DNA of 64,000 nucleotides from Halomarinibacterium sp034670265 (GCA_034670265.1 JAXMNU010000001.1:310001-374000), one strand, 5' to 3'. Positions 40,268-49,663 are shown, counted from the stretch's first letter. The notes: generated by a model from the sequence alone, not told the origin. Numbers and translations: made by a program.

Positions 40268-41668
40268 GTGAAAAAATCCTACCTCCTACTATTGCTTTTC
40301 GTCCTTCCGCTTTTTACATCCTGTTTTAAGGATCTTGATGATGAAATTACCCCTGCTTCTGTTTCTGAAATAAATGATTTTATTTACCGCGGACTTAATT
40401 TCTTTTATCTCTACAAGGCAGATACACCAGAATTGGCAAACGATGCCTTTGCTTCGGATGCCGAATACAGCGATTTTCTAAATGCTTATGCCACGCCAGA
40501 AGATTTCTTTGCCTACTTAAAATCTTCGCAAGACCGTTTTAGCCTTTTGGTGGATGATTATGTTGAGTTAGAAAATGCCCTTGCGGGTGTTTCTAAAACC
40601 AATGGAATGAATTTTGGACTTGTAGTATATCCCGATGGAAGTGGGAATGTCTTTGGTTATGTGCGTTATGTGTCACCCAATACCGATGCCGCCACTAAAG
40701 GATTACAACGAGGCGATATTTTTAATACTATTGATGGGACGCAACTCACCGAAAATAACTTTAGCGATTTATTAGCACCCGATGCCTATGGGATTGGGTT
40801 AGCTACCTTCGACGGGCAAACCATTACTCCAACTGGGGATACAGTGCAGCTTATCAAGGCAGAGTATGCAGAAAATCCTATTTTTACTACACAAACCTTT
40901 GATATTAATGGAAATAAAATAGGATATATTTTATACAATGCTTTTACCAACGAATTCGATTCACAACTCAATGCAGCCTTTGGGCAGTTTAAAGCCGAAG
41001 GAATCACCGATTTGGTTTTGGACTTACGTTATAATGGCGGTGGCTCTGTGCGCACTGCTACGTATCTATCGAGTATGATTACAGGCCAAAATACAGGGCA
41101 GGTTTTTTATACCGAAGCCTGGAACCAAGACCGCCAAGCTGACTATGCTGAAGATGGTGTGTTTGTAAGTACTTTTGAAGGTGGTGGCGAAGCCATTAAC
41201 AGCCTTAACTTAAACAGAGTCTACGTGCTTACAACCAGAAGGTCTGCATCGGCAAGTGAGTTGGTGATTAACGGTCTAGCTCCCTATATTGATGTGATCC
41301 AAATTGGGACGAATACTACCGGGAAATATCAAGCATCCTTTTTATTATACGATGCGCCATCACCCAATTTCAGTAGAAGTCAAGCTAATATCAATCATAC
41401 CTATGCCATGCTTCCTTTGGTGTTTCAAACAGCTAATTCGGTGGGGAATACTGATTTTGTAGATGGTTTAGCACCAGACATTGAGCAAGCTGAAGATTAC
41501 AGCAATTTAGGAATGTTAGGCGATGTAAACGAACCGCTTTTAGCTACTGCCATTGCAGATATCACAGGGATACCTTCTCCCGCGCCTAGAAGAGTGAATG
41601 AGTTGGAAGTTATTTCGGAAAGCAAGGCTGGATTGCCTAATTATCAAATTATGTATATTGAAAAATAG
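40268..41668 (+). CDS. S41-family (C-terminal processing type) protease lipoprotein
   Basis: 466 aa from a GTG start. Lipoprotein signal ending LFTSCFKDLDDE. A PDZ-like segment is visible (YVSPNTDAATKGLQRGDIFNTIDG), followed by the tail-specific protease core LVLDLRYNGGGSVRTATYL and the catalytic serine in LTTRRSASASELVINGLAPY. Such proteases degrade or trim envelope proteins. Overlaps the DinB gene by one base. Confidence 0.9.
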   Translation: MKKSYLLLLLFVLPLFTSCFKDLDDEITPASVSEINDFIYRGLNFFYLYKADTPELANDAFASDAEYSDFLNAYATPEDFFAYLKSSQDRFSLLVDDYVELENALAGVSKTNGMNFGLVVYPDGSGNVFGYVRYVSPNTDAATKGLQRGDIFNTIDGTQLTENNFSDLLAPDAYGIGLATFDGQTITPTGDTVQLIKAEYAENPIFTTQTFDINGNKIGYILYNAFTNEFDSQLNAAFGQFKAEGITDLVLDLRYNGGGSVRTATYLSSMITGQNTGQVFYTEAWNQDRQADYAEDGVFVSTFEGGGEAINSLNLNRVYVLTTRRSASASELVINGLAPYIDVIQIGTNTTGKYQASFLLYDAPSPNFSRSQANINHTYAMLPLVFQTANSVGNTDFVDGLAPDIEQAEDYSNLGMLGDVNEPLLATAIADITGIPSPAPRRVNELEVISESKAGLPNYQIMYIEK

Positions 41669-42177
41669 TGACCGAAAAAGCCGTCATAGAAGCCCTTGCA
41701 AAGAACTTAGATTTCTATAAGGAGATTTTAGTGAACGTTTCAGAAAAAGAAGCAATTTGGAAAGCAGATGAAAAAACTTGGTGTTTATTAGAACTTGTCT
41801 GCCACTTACTCGATGAAGAAAAAGAAGATTTTAAAGCCAGAATTGAACATCTTTTTGAATATCCTAATACCCACCCCCCTGCCATTGATCCACAAGGATG
41901 GGTAACCGAAAGAAATTACATACAACAAGATTATAGTGAGGTACTCAATCGTTTTTTTGAAGAACGCAGCAAATCCATTCAATGGCTTAAGAGTTTAGAA
42001 AATGCCCCTTGGAATAATGCCTTTGAACATGCGCATTTTGGCAAGATGACAGCGTCATTATTTTTAACCAATTGGCTGGCGCATGACTACTTTCATTTTA
42101 GGCAAATTTTTAAAATAAAGTATCTGTATCTTCAATCACAGTCGAAACATCGTTTGGATTATGCTGGTGGTATTTAA
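41668..42177 (+). CDS. DinB-family protein
   Basis: 169 aa from GTG, overlapping the protease stop by one base. The four-helix DinB/YfiT fold is recognised by ELVCHLLDEEKEDF and the closing WLAHDYFHFRQIFKIKYLYL, which supply the three metal-binding histidines. Family members are metal-dependent thiol transferases or of unknown activity. Confidence 0.85.
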   Translation: MTEKAVIEALAKNLDFYKEILVNVSEKEAIWKADEKTWCLLELVCHLLDEEKEDFKARIEHLFEYPNTHPPAIDPQGWVTERNYIQQDYSEVLNRFFEERSKSIQWLKSLENAPWNNAFEHAHFGKMTASLFLTNWLAHDYFHFRQIFKIKYLYLQSQSKHRLDYAGGI

Positions 42178-42281
42178 AAATCTAATAACTCCTCTACTGT
42201 TTCCATCATAAATAAGCTGTGTCCTATTTATTTTATTTTCTATATTGATAAAAATAATATCTTTATTGAAACTAACCTTTC

Positions 42282-43052
42282 ATGATTAAATTCTTTCGTA
42301 AAATTCGTCAAAGACTATTGACTGAAAACAAGTTCAGTAAATATCTATTATATGCCATTGGCGAAATTATCCTTGTGGTAATTGGGATTTTGATAGCGCT
42401 ACAAATCAATAATTCTAATGAATTAAACAAACAAAGGGCTAAAGAAGTGCAATTCTTGAAAAATCTAAAGAGTGATTTAATCTTTGAAGAAAGCGAACTT
42501 GAACGCTACATTGAGATTAGACAAAGTATCGTAAATTCTGCCCAAGTTGCTCTTGAGCATTTTAATGGTAAGCCTGTGGAAAATATTCAAATGTTTAATT
42601 ACCATACTTTTAATGTAGGTATATGGCAAGAATTTCAAAGAAATAATAACACATATTTGGAATTAATAAATTCGGGTAATTTGACCATAATTTCAAATGA
42701 TTCAATTAAAAATGGTCTCCTAAATTTAGATTTGGTGTATAAAAGAATTATATCCTATCGAGAGCATTTAAGAAATGATTTAGAGCAATATTTTTACGAC
42801 CCTTGGTTTAAAACTGTTGATTTGGACCCTTTGGCTCAAAGCTTCTTATTCTACGCTAATAATGGGGATTTTGACGAAAAAGTTGTCCTTTCAAGAGGCG
42901 AATTAGATACACTTTTAAATAATAACGTCTTTAAGAATGGGTTTGTGCTATCTGTATTTACAAATTCATTAATTATTGATGATTATAAAAGGATGAAAGA
43001 TCTCAATCAAAATGTAGTTGCATTAATAAATAAAGAAATAATAAAAGACTAA
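42282..43052 (+). CDS. DUF6090 family protein (cluster 2, copy 1)
   Basis: 256 aa. Conserved N-terminal block with membrane helix LLYAIGEIILVVIGILIALQ, but the usual INNWNE is INNSNE. The variable domain contains FNGKPVENIQMFNYHTFNVG and NSGNLTIISNDSIKNGLL, and is closest to the gene at 44832. Start context ACTAACCTTTCATG. No array leader is seen upstream; the gap 42178-42281 holds only AT-rich sequence. Confidence 0.85.
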   Translation: MIKFFRKIRQRLLTENKFSKYLLYAIGEIILVVIGILIALQINNSNELNKQRAKEVQFLKNLKSDLIFEESELERYIEIRQSIVNSAQVALEHFNGKPVENIQMFNYHTFNVGIWQEFQRNNNTYLELINSGNLTIISNDSIKNGLLNLDLVYKRIISYREHLRNDLEQYFYDPWFKTVDLDPLAQSFLFYANNGDFDEKVVLSRGELDTLLNNNVFKNGFVLSVFTNSLIIDDYKRMKDLNQNVVALINKEIIKD

Positions 43053-43063
43053 CCACCTGCCAA

Positions 43064-43186
43064 ATGATTAAATTCTTCCATTATCGAAACATTATTTTGC
43101 ATTTGCAAAATCAAATGTCCAGTGGACATTTGGTTGAGATAGCCGCTTGCGGACATACACTATATAAAAATAGAAGTAATGATTAA
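43064..43186 (+). pseudogene. Vestigial DUF6090 start interrupted by palindromes
   Basis: ATGATTAAATTCTTCCATTA encodes MIKFFHYRNI..., the first five codons of a DUF6090 gene, and then loses all similarity and stops after 40 codons. It ends overlapping the next complete DUF6090 start at 43179. Two perfect palindromes, ATTTTGCATTTGCAAAAT (43094-43111) and CAAATGTCCA-G-TGGACATTTG (43112-43132), begin 25 bp after the conserved codons. It looks like a broken copy joined to a repeat element. Confidence 0.5.
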
Positions 43187-43946
43187 ATTTTTCAGAAAAC
43201 TGCGCAAACAATTACTTTCTGAAAACAAGTTCAGTAAATACCTTTTGTACGCCATTGGAGAGATTATTCTTGTGGTGATTGGAATTTTAATTGCATTGGG
43301 TGTTAATAATTGGAATCAAGAAAAGCAAGAACATCGCTTTGGAGATGATTTACTAGTAAGGATTCATCACGATTTGGTAAAAGATACTATTCACTTTAGA
43401 AATGCAATTATTCGTAATAATGAGTTGAGGGAAGAACTTAAAGAGTTGCTTGTGGACGTTTACGACGGCATAGACAGTATAAATGAGGTGCAAAAGATGA
43501 GTAACACTTGGGATCAATTGCTGGATCAAGCCTTTTCTCCAAACGATAATACTTATAGAAGCATGATTAGTTCTGGGACCCTAGGACTCATACAAAACAC
43601 AGAATTAAAAGAAGAAATCCTTGACTTGTATAGTGAATATGACCAAACTAAAACATTGCTATTATCCATTGGTGAATGGATGATTGGCATTGCTTCACAA
43701 ATGGATTCTGAAACCGATTTTATAAAATTTGGAAGTATGGTTTCAGATGTATTTACAACGCAAGAAATGTTTAATGAAAATGATTACGATTTCCTAAATA
43801 ATAAGGAAAGTCCAAAATTTAAATTGTTTGTAAGAGCCATGTCCTCAGCGGCATTTTATCAAAAAGTGAATAATACATACCGAGAGGAATTAATAAAAAA
43901 ATGTGATGCCGTTTTAAAGTCTATTAATACAGAACTAAAAAAATAA
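43179..43946 (+). CDS. DUF6090 family protein (cluster 2, copy 2)
   Basis: 255 aa. N-terminal block FFRKLRKQLLSENKFSKYLL and helix, with LGVNNWNQ instead of LQINNWNE at its end. The variable domain has NTWDQLLDQAFSPNDNTYRS and SSGTLGLIQNTELKEEIL, a distinct subtype. Its stop is one base before an MscS-type channel gene, an arrangement that suggests joint expression. Confidence 0.85.
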   Translation: MIKFFRKLRKQLLSENKFSKYLLYAIGEIILVVIGILIALGVNNWNQEKQEHRFGDDLLVRIHHDLVKDTIHFRNAIIRNNELREELKELLVDVYDGIDSINEVQKMSNTWDQLLDQAFSPNDNTYRSMISSGTLGLIQNTELKEEILDLYSEYDQTKTLLLSIGEWMIGIASQMDSETDFIKFGSMVSDVFTTQEMFNENDYDFLNNKESPKFKLFVRAMSSAAFYQKVNNTYREELIKKCDAVLKSINTELKK

Positions 43947-43947
43947 A

Positions 43948-44793
43948 ATGGAAACAATAAAAAACATTTTAGAATTTGAGCTTATAAGTATAGGCGAAAA
44001 TACATTAAGAGTGTATTCCATTCTTTCCATTGTTCTCATTTTTATAGTCACTAAAACCATTTTATGGATTATTAAAAGAGCTCTTTACCGTAAACGAATA
44101 ACCCAAAAAATTGATGTAAAAGATTCGTATGCGCTATTTCAAATAATTAAATATGTTATTTGGGTGATTGCCATTGGTTTTATATTAGAAACCATAGGGG
44201 TTAAAGTCACTTTACTGTTAGCTGGATCTGCTGCTTTACTTGTGGGTATAGGCTTAGGACTACAACAAACCTTTAACGATATCATTTCGGGAATCATCCT
44301 CCTTTCAGAAAAATCGATTCGCGTAGATGATATCTTAGATATCGATGGGATGGTTGTGAAAATACAAAGTATAGGCTTACGGACTTCCAAAGGAATTAAC
44401 ACCGATGAAATCTCTATGATTATTCCTAATTCGTTAATAACCACCAATAAAGTAATTAACTGGAGTCATCAATCGGAAAAAGCGCGGTTTAGAGTAGATA
44501 TTGGCGTTGCCTATGGTAGCGATGTAGATTTGGTCATAAAAGTACTTGAAGAAAGTCTCTTAGAACAATCTGATATTTCTGATAAAAAACTAATAGAAGT
44601 CCGGCTAGTCAATTTTGGCAATTCTTCGTTAGATTTTCAATTGTTGTTCTTTAGCGAGAATATTTTTAGAATTGGAAAAGTAAAAAGTGATATTAGAAAA
44701 ACCATCCATAAAAATTTAGCAAAGAACAATATTACCATTCCCTTCCCTCAACTGGACTTACACGTAAAAAACAATACACCAAAAAATAATTAA
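43948..44793 (+). CDS. MscS-family mechanosensitive ion channel
   Basis: 281 aa. Three membrane helices in the first 120 residues; the pore-lining third helix is LLLAGSAALLVGIGLGLQQTFNDIISGIILL, with the Gly/Ala packing pattern of MscS. The cytoplasmic beta domain (ILDIDGMVVKIQSIGLRTSK, IIPNSLITTNKVINWSHQ) and C-terminal alpha/beta domain follow. It releases solutes on osmotic downshock. It is flanked on both sides by DUF6090 genes. Confidence 0.93.
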   Translation: METIKNILEFELISIGENTLRVYSILSIVLIFIVTKTILWIIKRALYRKRITQKIDVKDSYALFQIIKYVIWVIAIGFILETIGVKVTLLLAGSAALLVGIGLGLQQTFNDIISGIILLSEKSIRVDDILDIDGMVVKIQSIGLRTSKGINTDEISMIIPNSLITTNKVINWSHQSEKARFRVDIGVAYGSDVDLVIKVLEESLLEQSDISDKKLIEVRLVNFGNSSLDFQLLFFSENIFRIGKVKSDIRKTIHKNLAKNNITIPFPQLDLHVKNNTPKNN

Positions 44794-44831
44794 AATAAAT
44801 CCCTCTACAAGAAATAGCAAACTCCTAAACA

Positions 44832-45599
44832 ATGATTAAATTCTTCCGCAAAATCCGCCAACAATTACTCACTGAAAACAAGTTTAATAAATATCTATTG
44901 TATGCCATAGGAGAGATTGTTCTTGTTGTGATTGGGATTTTAATTGCACTACAAATCAATAACCTTAACGAAGCAAAAAATACCAGATCTCAAGAAGTGG
45001 CTTACTTGAAAAATATTAAGCGAGATCTAGAAGTAACCAATGTAGAAATTGACCAATATGTTACTACAAGAGCGCAACGTGCAAGTGCTGCCAGTAGTGT
45101 TGTTGAACATTATAATGGAAAGCCTGTAACCGATTGGAATGAATTTAACAAACACACCATAGATGTATATACTTGGCAACGATTTTATCAAACAGATAAT
45201 ACCTTTCAAGAGCTCATGAATTCTGGAAATTTTGCCATTATTTCAAATGATTCCATTAAAAACGAACTCCTTACCGTAGATAAACTTTACAAAAAACTAA
45301 AATATTCTGAAGACCATTTTAGATACGATGCAGAAATAACACTCTACGAGCCTTCGTACGCAATGACAGATATTCATTCGTTATCCAACAATTACTTCTA
45401 TCAAAAATCTGATGGCAAAAATGGTTTTTTGGGTAATTTAAGTGAAGATCATTTTCGAGAAATGCTAAAAGACCAAAAACAAAAAAATGGATTTGTCTTT
45501 GCTGCCATGTACTTTAAGGGAATGAATACCTCACTGGTAAACATAAAAGAAAAAAACACAACTATAATAGCTTTAATAGACAGCGAACTAAAAAAATAA
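44832..45599 (+). CDS. DUF6090 family protein (cluster 2, copy 3)
   Basis: 255 aa. N-terminal block with FFRKIRQQLLTENKFNKYLL and LQINNLNE. Variable domain with YNGKPVTDWNEFNKHTIDVY and MNSGNFAIISNDSIKNELL, clearly paralogous over its whole length to the gene at 42282. The two probably arose by duplication, with the intervening copy of another subtype. Confidence 0.85.
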   Translation: MIKFFRKIRQQLLTENKFNKYLLYAIGEIVLVVIGILIALQINNLNEAKNTRSQEVAYLKNIKRDLEVTNVEIDQYVTTRAQRASAASSVVEHYNGKPVTDWNEFNKHTIDVYTWQRFYQTDNTFQELMNSGNFAIISNDSIKNELLTVDKLYKKLKYSEDHFRYDAEITLYEPSYAMTDIHSLSNNYFYQKSDGKNGFLGNLSEDHFREMLKDQKQKNGFVFAAMYFKGMNTSLVNIKEKNTTIIALIDSELKK

Positions 45600-45698
45600 C
45601 AAAAGTCTGCCTCCCCAAGCAGGCAAAATAACCACACAAAAATATAATAGTAAAGAAACCGAAAAAGCAAACCAGAAATTAATTAAAATAACTATATC

Positions 45699-46190
45699 AT
45701 GAGAACACTTGCATTCATATTCATTTTAACTGTATTGATAGGTTGTGATTCCAAAGTGAAAAAATCTCCCGTAGATTTTGCAGTCCAAGATTCTTTAATT
45801 AATCAAACTATTAATGATTGGGACATAGCTTGGGAGACAAAGGATTTGGAATTGGCTTTAAAGCACTATGCAGACGACACAGACTGGACCAACGCATTTG
45901 GTGACAGAGTACAATCGAAAAAAGAATTAAGAGAACTACTCGATTTTATATTTAATATGGACTTTGTTATGGCAGGTGAAAATAATTACGGAGAAAACGA
46001 AATAACGTTTTTAAACGATAGTATAGCCACAGTAAGATCATTAAACATAAGAAAAAACCAAATGTGGGCAGATAGCACTAAAATGGACGATAGGTATATA
46101 AACCATTTAAGAATTTACCAAAAAGTAAACGGAACTTGGCTTATAACAGATCATATGATAAGTCAGGCTTGGCCTAAAGACCCAAAATAA
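45699..46190 (+). CDS. SnoaL/NTF2-like lipoprotein
   Basis: 163 aa. Lipoprotein signal with FILTVLIGCDSKV. Mature part with the NTF2-like cone fold: WDIAWETKDLELALKHYADDTDWTNAFGD and a C-terminal HLRIYQKVNGTWLITDHMIS. This resembles DUF4440/SnoaL domains that bind small molecules. No active site can be named. Preceded by a short GCCTGC...GCAGGC repeat at 45606-45625. Confidence 0.8.
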   Translation: MRTLAFIFILTVLIGCDSKVKKSPVDFAVQDSLINQTINDWDIAWETKDLELALKHYADDTDWTNAFGDRVQSKKELRELLDFIFNMDFVMAGENNYGENEITFLNDSIATVRSLNIRKNQMWADSTKMDDRYINHLRIYQKVNGTWLITDHMISQAWPKDPK

Positions 46191-46220
46191 TTATTGCAAC
46201 TAGTTTTAAAGTTTAAAGCG

Positions 46221-46856
46221 ATGAATAGCAAGACTAGAAATAATATTTGGTTACTATTTATATTAACGGTAGTTGTGGCATTTTCAGTTTATTATTACCA
46301 ACGAGATACCAGTTTTTATTTATTTGCAGAAGACAGTGAATTTAGCGAGATAAGGTTAAAATATAAAGGATGGATTATCGCTCACTTTATTTTTGCAGCA
46401 TGTACTCTCTTTATTGGACCGCTACAATTTGTTCCTTTTATTAGAAATAGATTTATTACGTTTCATCGATTCGCTGGGCGTTTTTACATTATTGGCTCTA
46501 TTGTTTCTGCACTTACTGTTTATGTACTCTTAGTAACAACCTATACGCTAGAAGGCGCTATTTTGTCACTTGGTTTATTAGCCGCCATTTGGCTATTTAC
46601 AACCATCGCTGCCTATCGATTTATTCGAAAACGTAAAATCATTTTACATAAGGAGTTCATGATACGAAGTTATGTTTGTGGCTTGGCATTTGTTTTTATT
46701 AGGCTTTTACCAGAAATAAATGATGTTACAGGAATTTTTAATTTTATTGAAGACGACACCATGAGAAGAACTGTGTATGAATGGATTTGCTGGGTATATC
46801 CGTTAATGTTTGTAGAGTTCTGGTTGGTATGGAGAAAACAATTAGCAAAGATCTAA
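46221..46856 (+). CDS. DUF2306-like integral membrane protein
   Basis: 211 aa from ATG; a TTG nine codons upstream is possible. Five to six membrane helices. ITFHRFAGRFYIIGSIVSAL and ILHKEFMIRSYVCGLAFVFIRLLP are characteristic of DUF2306, with conserved His residues in the first cytoplasmic turn. Function unknown. Follows the NTF2-like lipoprotein gene by 30 bp. Confidence 0.8.
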   Translation: MNSKTRNNIWLLFILTVVVAFSVYYYQRDTSFYLFAEDSEFSEIRLKYKGWIIAHFIFAACTLFIGPLQFVPFIRNRFITFHRFAGRFYIIGSIVSALTVYVLLVTTYTLEGAILSLGLLAAIWLFTTIAAYRFIRKRKIILHKEFMIRSYVCGLAFVFIRLLPEINDVTGIFNFIEDDTMRRTVYEWICWVYPLMFVEFWLVWRKQLAKI

Positions 46857-47104
46857 CAATCACCTATCTAACTATGTTAAGTTAAAGCTGTCACAATGGA
46901 CTGTACCCCAATCTATTTGTTTAAATTTATACCTAAAGTCATTGTCAAGTTGAAAAAGTAAACTAGTCACAATAATTTGCTTAAGCAATTGCTTTTTTCC
47001 ACCTGTTTGTTATTTTCCATGATAGTATTACTATGATTATTTAAATTTTTCTAAATTAGTTGCCGAAAACACAACTAACCAACCTCTAAATTGTTAGCAA
47101 CAAT
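46857..47104. other. Intergenic region with short dyads, no gene seen
   Basis: AT-rich. It contains GCTTAAGC within TTTGCTTAAGCAATTGC (about 46978-46994), CTAAATTAGTTGCC (about 47051, also present as CTAAATTAGTTGCT at 48920), and ATTGTT-AGC-AACAAT just before the next start. These resemble boundary motifs of the cassette arrays but no leader is present. Confidence 0.4.
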
Positions 47105-48238
47105 TTGAAAAGACTACTATGTATACTGACATTGCTGATAGTTCCTATAACTAGTACAGCACAAATAGATTCTCTTACATCTAGACTTTCTTTTGAAGCC
47201 GATTTCCGTTTCCGTGTCGAGCAAGATTGGGATTCAAAAAAACCTGATGGTACTTTAAGAGACGACAGAACCAGACTTCGTTATAGACTTCGCGCAGGAG
47301 CTACCTATAAAGCCAAATGGTACCAAGCAGGCCTTAGAATACGAACCGGAAATCCAGGTAAGCAACAAGACCCTCAATTAACACTGGGAGATGGATTTAA
47401 GGAATTTGGAACGCTCCCTATTGGCTTAGAAAAAGCCTATTTTCAGGGGAATTGGGAGACATTCTATTTCTGGATTGGTAAGAATACCTATCCTTTTGAA
47501 AAAAACAATGAATTATTTTGGAGCGATAATGTGTTTCCCGAAGGAATTTCGTTAAGTAAAACTTTCAATGTTAGTTCTGGAGTAATTGATTTCGTTAGTA
47601 TTAAAGGTGGTCATTATATTATTGGTATTTCCAATAAATCCTTAAGCAATGATTCCTATTTTCAAGGCTTTCAAGCGTCAACTTCTTTGTTAGAAAAAAG
47701 AATCGCCCTATTTCCTTCGTTTTACCTATTTAAAAATGTTCCTAACATTCCTGATGGTAACGATACATACTTACTCGATTATGCTATTGCACATCTTGGT
47801 ACAAAAATTAAAGTATTAAAGAAAGCACCTTTACGTGTTGAATTAGATTATTATAGCAATCTGCAAGATTATAACACTAACGATTCCATTCCTAACAATT
47901 TTAAAGGTGAGAAAACGGGGTATGTAATCGGTCTAAAATATGGTGATTTATCCAATAAAGGAGATTGGGCATTTAGTAGCACGTATGCAAATCTTCAGCA
48001 ATATTCGGCAGTAGACTTTCTTGCGCAAAATGATTGGGCAAGATGGGATTATTCTTCTTCTGGGTCTCCAGATGGTAGACTAACAAACCTAAACGGAATA
48101 GAATTGGTTGCTGGCTATAAAATTGATGAGAAAATAAATTTAGTCGTTAAGTATTATTTTGTGGAACAGCTCATTCCTCTTGGAGCTGTAAAAGAAAATG
48201 GAAACAGAATTCGATTTGATATAGACTTTAAGTTTTAA
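47105..48238 (+). CDS. Putative outer-membrane porin
   Basis: 377 aa from a TTG start. Signal peptide to about residue 19 (LLCILTLLIVPITSTAQ). The remainder is a series of amphipathic strands with many aromatics: FEADFRFRVEQDWDS, RLRYRLRAGATYKAKWYQAGLRIRTGNP and the C-terminal RIRFDIDFKF ending in Phe, as expected for a beta-barrel. It resembles putative porins of the alginate-export or OprO/P type; substrate unknown. It is followed by an ACAACGCATATAATTTATTG block at 48251. Confidence 0.75.
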   Translation: MKRLLCILTLLIVPITSTAQIDSLTSRLSFEADFRFRVEQDWDSKKPDGTLRDDRTRLRYRLRAGATYKAKWYQAGLRIRTGNPGKQQDPQLTLGDGFKEFGTLPIGLEKAYFQGNWETFYFWIGKNTYPFEKNNELFWSDNVFPEGISLSKTFNVSSGVIDFVSIKGGHYIIGISNKSLSNDSYFQGFQASTSLLEKRIALFPSFYLFKNVPNIPDGNDTYLLDYAIAHLGTKIKVLKKAPLRVELDYYSNLQDYNTNDSIPNNFKGEKTGYVIGLKYGDLSNKGDWAFSSTYANLQQYSAVDFLAQNDWARWDYSSSGSPDGRLTNLNGIELVAGYKIDEKINLVVKYYFVEQLIPLGAVKENGNRIRFDIDFKF

Positions 48239-48250
48239 AAGTTACAGTAA

Positions 48251-48275
48251 ACAACGCATATAATTTATTGCTTGC
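48251..48275 (+). repeat. Cassette-end-like block
   Basis: ACAACGCATATAATTTATTG followed by CTTGC. It shares the order CAAC, 4-5 bases, TATAATTNATTGC with 49478-49500 and 52430-52452, and with 20720-20697 on the minus strand. Confidence 0.45.
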
Positions 48276-48327
48276 TCTTACCAACCCTTCCACACCACTT
48301 CAACAACTCTATTAACTGTGGAATACA

Positions 48328-48720
48328 CTACTTTTGAATTTGATTGATAATATAGGGTGCCATGGTGATCCATATAAGGACCAAAACCCAAACCCTTCCT
48401 TGGGCTATATTGTAATCATGGAGTAGTTTTTCCCAAGAATGCCCTGCAACATAGTGCCCAAACAAAAACTCAAAAATGACGGTGAGCAATAGCCATACTA
48501 ACCCAATTACTATGGTTTGATGGGTGGATGCTGGCGCCCATAGTTTAAATAAAAACCAAACGTACACCCCAAACAAAACAATCATACTCACCGTAGATAG
48601 CTGGTGCGCCTGAAGCTCATTAAAATGCCTTGTTAAAAATTTCTCACGAAACAAACCATTTGCTATGGCAACTAAAATCATAGGAAACCAAGCTGCTATA
48701 TATTTCCACATAGGTATCAA
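48328..48720 (-). CDS. Hypothetical integral membrane protein, 130 aa
   Basis: Four predicted membrane helices: KYIAAWFPMILVAIANGLF, LSTVSMIVLFGVYVWFLFKLW, TIVIGLVWLLLTVIFEFLFGHYVAG and VWVLVLIWITMAPYII. Charged residues lie in short loops (HSWEKLLHDYN). No known family recognised. It points against its neighbours. Confidence 0.7.
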   Translation of the reverse strand: MIPMWKYIAAWFPMILVAIANGLFREKFLTRHFNELQAHQLSTVSMIVLFGVYVWFLFKLWAPASTHQTIVIGLVWLLLTVIFEFLFGHYVAGHSWEKLLHDYNIAQGRVWVLVLIWITMAPYIINQIQK

Positions 48721-49024
48721 TTTTTAAATAACGACTTATGGTAACTAATACAAGATAAAAGTATAAAAGGTAGCCCATATTTTTAATGACTTTTGTCATT
48801 ATATAATTGATAGTCTTGTCATTCCGCACCTACCTGTCATGGTCATTGAGCCTGCCGGCCAGCAAGCAGGCTAGTCTGTGCTGAGCTTGTCGAAGTGCCG
48901 GCAGGTTCGGTATTTATTTGCTAAATTAGTTGCTTGAAGCACCTGCCGGCAGGCAGGCGCAACGAAATCATGCACAAAACCGTTAGCAAACATTTGCAAG
49001 AGGCGGAACAAACATTAATAAATT
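48721..49024. repeat. Intergenic region with REP-like palindromes
   Basis: Contains CATTGAGCCTGCCGGCCAGC, TGTGCTGAGCTTGTCGAAGT and CACCTGCCGGCAGGCAGGCG (48828-48960), the GCCTGCC/GGCAGGC family also found at 49535, 50951-51104 and 52452. The end ACAAAACCGTTAGC (48976-48989) is identical to an arm of the palindrome at 23073-23205 and bounds the next gene. Confidence 0.7.
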
Positions 49025-49465
49025 ATGATGAAGATTAGGAAGATTATTGCAACAATATTCATAATAATAGCAATTGTGCTTGGGGTCATTTTTTATACTA
49101 AAATTGACTTTCCAAAGGGATTGGAAGTCTATTTTAAAAAAGAATTTTATGGTCAATTTGGTCCTCTGGCAATTAGTATTGAGCTATTGTTCGCTGGCTT
49201 TTATCTGTTTACGAAACATCCTAAATCTAATTTTACGTTAGCGCTATTTGGATTTACTGCCTTGTTAGACCCTATATTTAACACCATTGGACTTTTTACT
49301 AGTAGCGTACCAGCCTATGCCATGGTTCTTTTTGTAATTTGTGCTTTAATAGCGCTGTGGCTTGCTTTTTCAAATACCTTTAAATTAGGGCGTATATCAT
49401 TCATTGGGGTAATTGTTAGTTTTATCCTTGGGGTTTCTGTAGAATTATTCTTTAATTATTTATAA
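49025..49465 (+). CDS. Hypothetical membrane protein, 146 aa (cassette-like)
   Basis: Four membrane helices: IIATIFIIIAIVLGVIFY, GPLAISIELLFAGFYLF, ALFGFTALLDPIFNTIGLF, and two near the end (AYAMVLFVICALIALWLAF, ISFIGVIVSFILGVSVELFF). No family recognised. It is bounded by the arm ACCGTTAGCAAAC (48983-48995) and by CGTTAGGCAAC (49470-49480), whose reverse complement pairs with the first arm at 10 of 15 positions, and followed by the TATAATTCATTGC block. Confidence 0.7.
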   Translation: MMKIRKIIATIFIIIAIVLGVIFYTKIDFPKGLEVYFKKEFYGQFGPLAISIELLFAGFYLFTKHPKSNFTLALFGFTALLDPIFNTIGLFTSSVPAYAMVLFVICALIALWLAFSNTFKLGRISFIGVIVSFILGVSVELFFNYL

Positions 49466-49477
49466 TAAACGTTAGGC

Positions 49478-49500
49478 AACAATGTTTATAATTCATTGCT
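49478..49500 (+). repeat. Cassette-end block
   Basis: CAACAATGTTTATAATTCAT then TGC, directly after the boundary arm GTTAGGCAAC. Best match to 52430-52452 (CAACAATGGCTATAAGTAAT then TGC). Confidence 0.55.
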
Positions 49501-49609
49501 AATCAACTACTTCTGAAAATTATTTCGATTTTATACCTGCCTGCCTGGAGGCAGGCACAACTACTATTAGTCGAGGCTGTTGTACACAAGCTGAAACCAG
49601 AAATACATT

Positions 49610-49642
49610 AAAAGGTCTTTTATTCAAAATAAAAGACCTTTT
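49610..49642. terminator. Long perfect hairpin terminator of the T9SS gene
   Basis: AAAAGGTCTTTTA-ttcaaaa-TAAAAGACCTTTT, 13-bp perfect stem, 22 bp beyond the stop of the minus-strand gene; T-rich on both strands, so it may act in both directions. Confidence 0.8.
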
Positions 49643-49663
49643 AGAAAACAATTTCGGGATATA

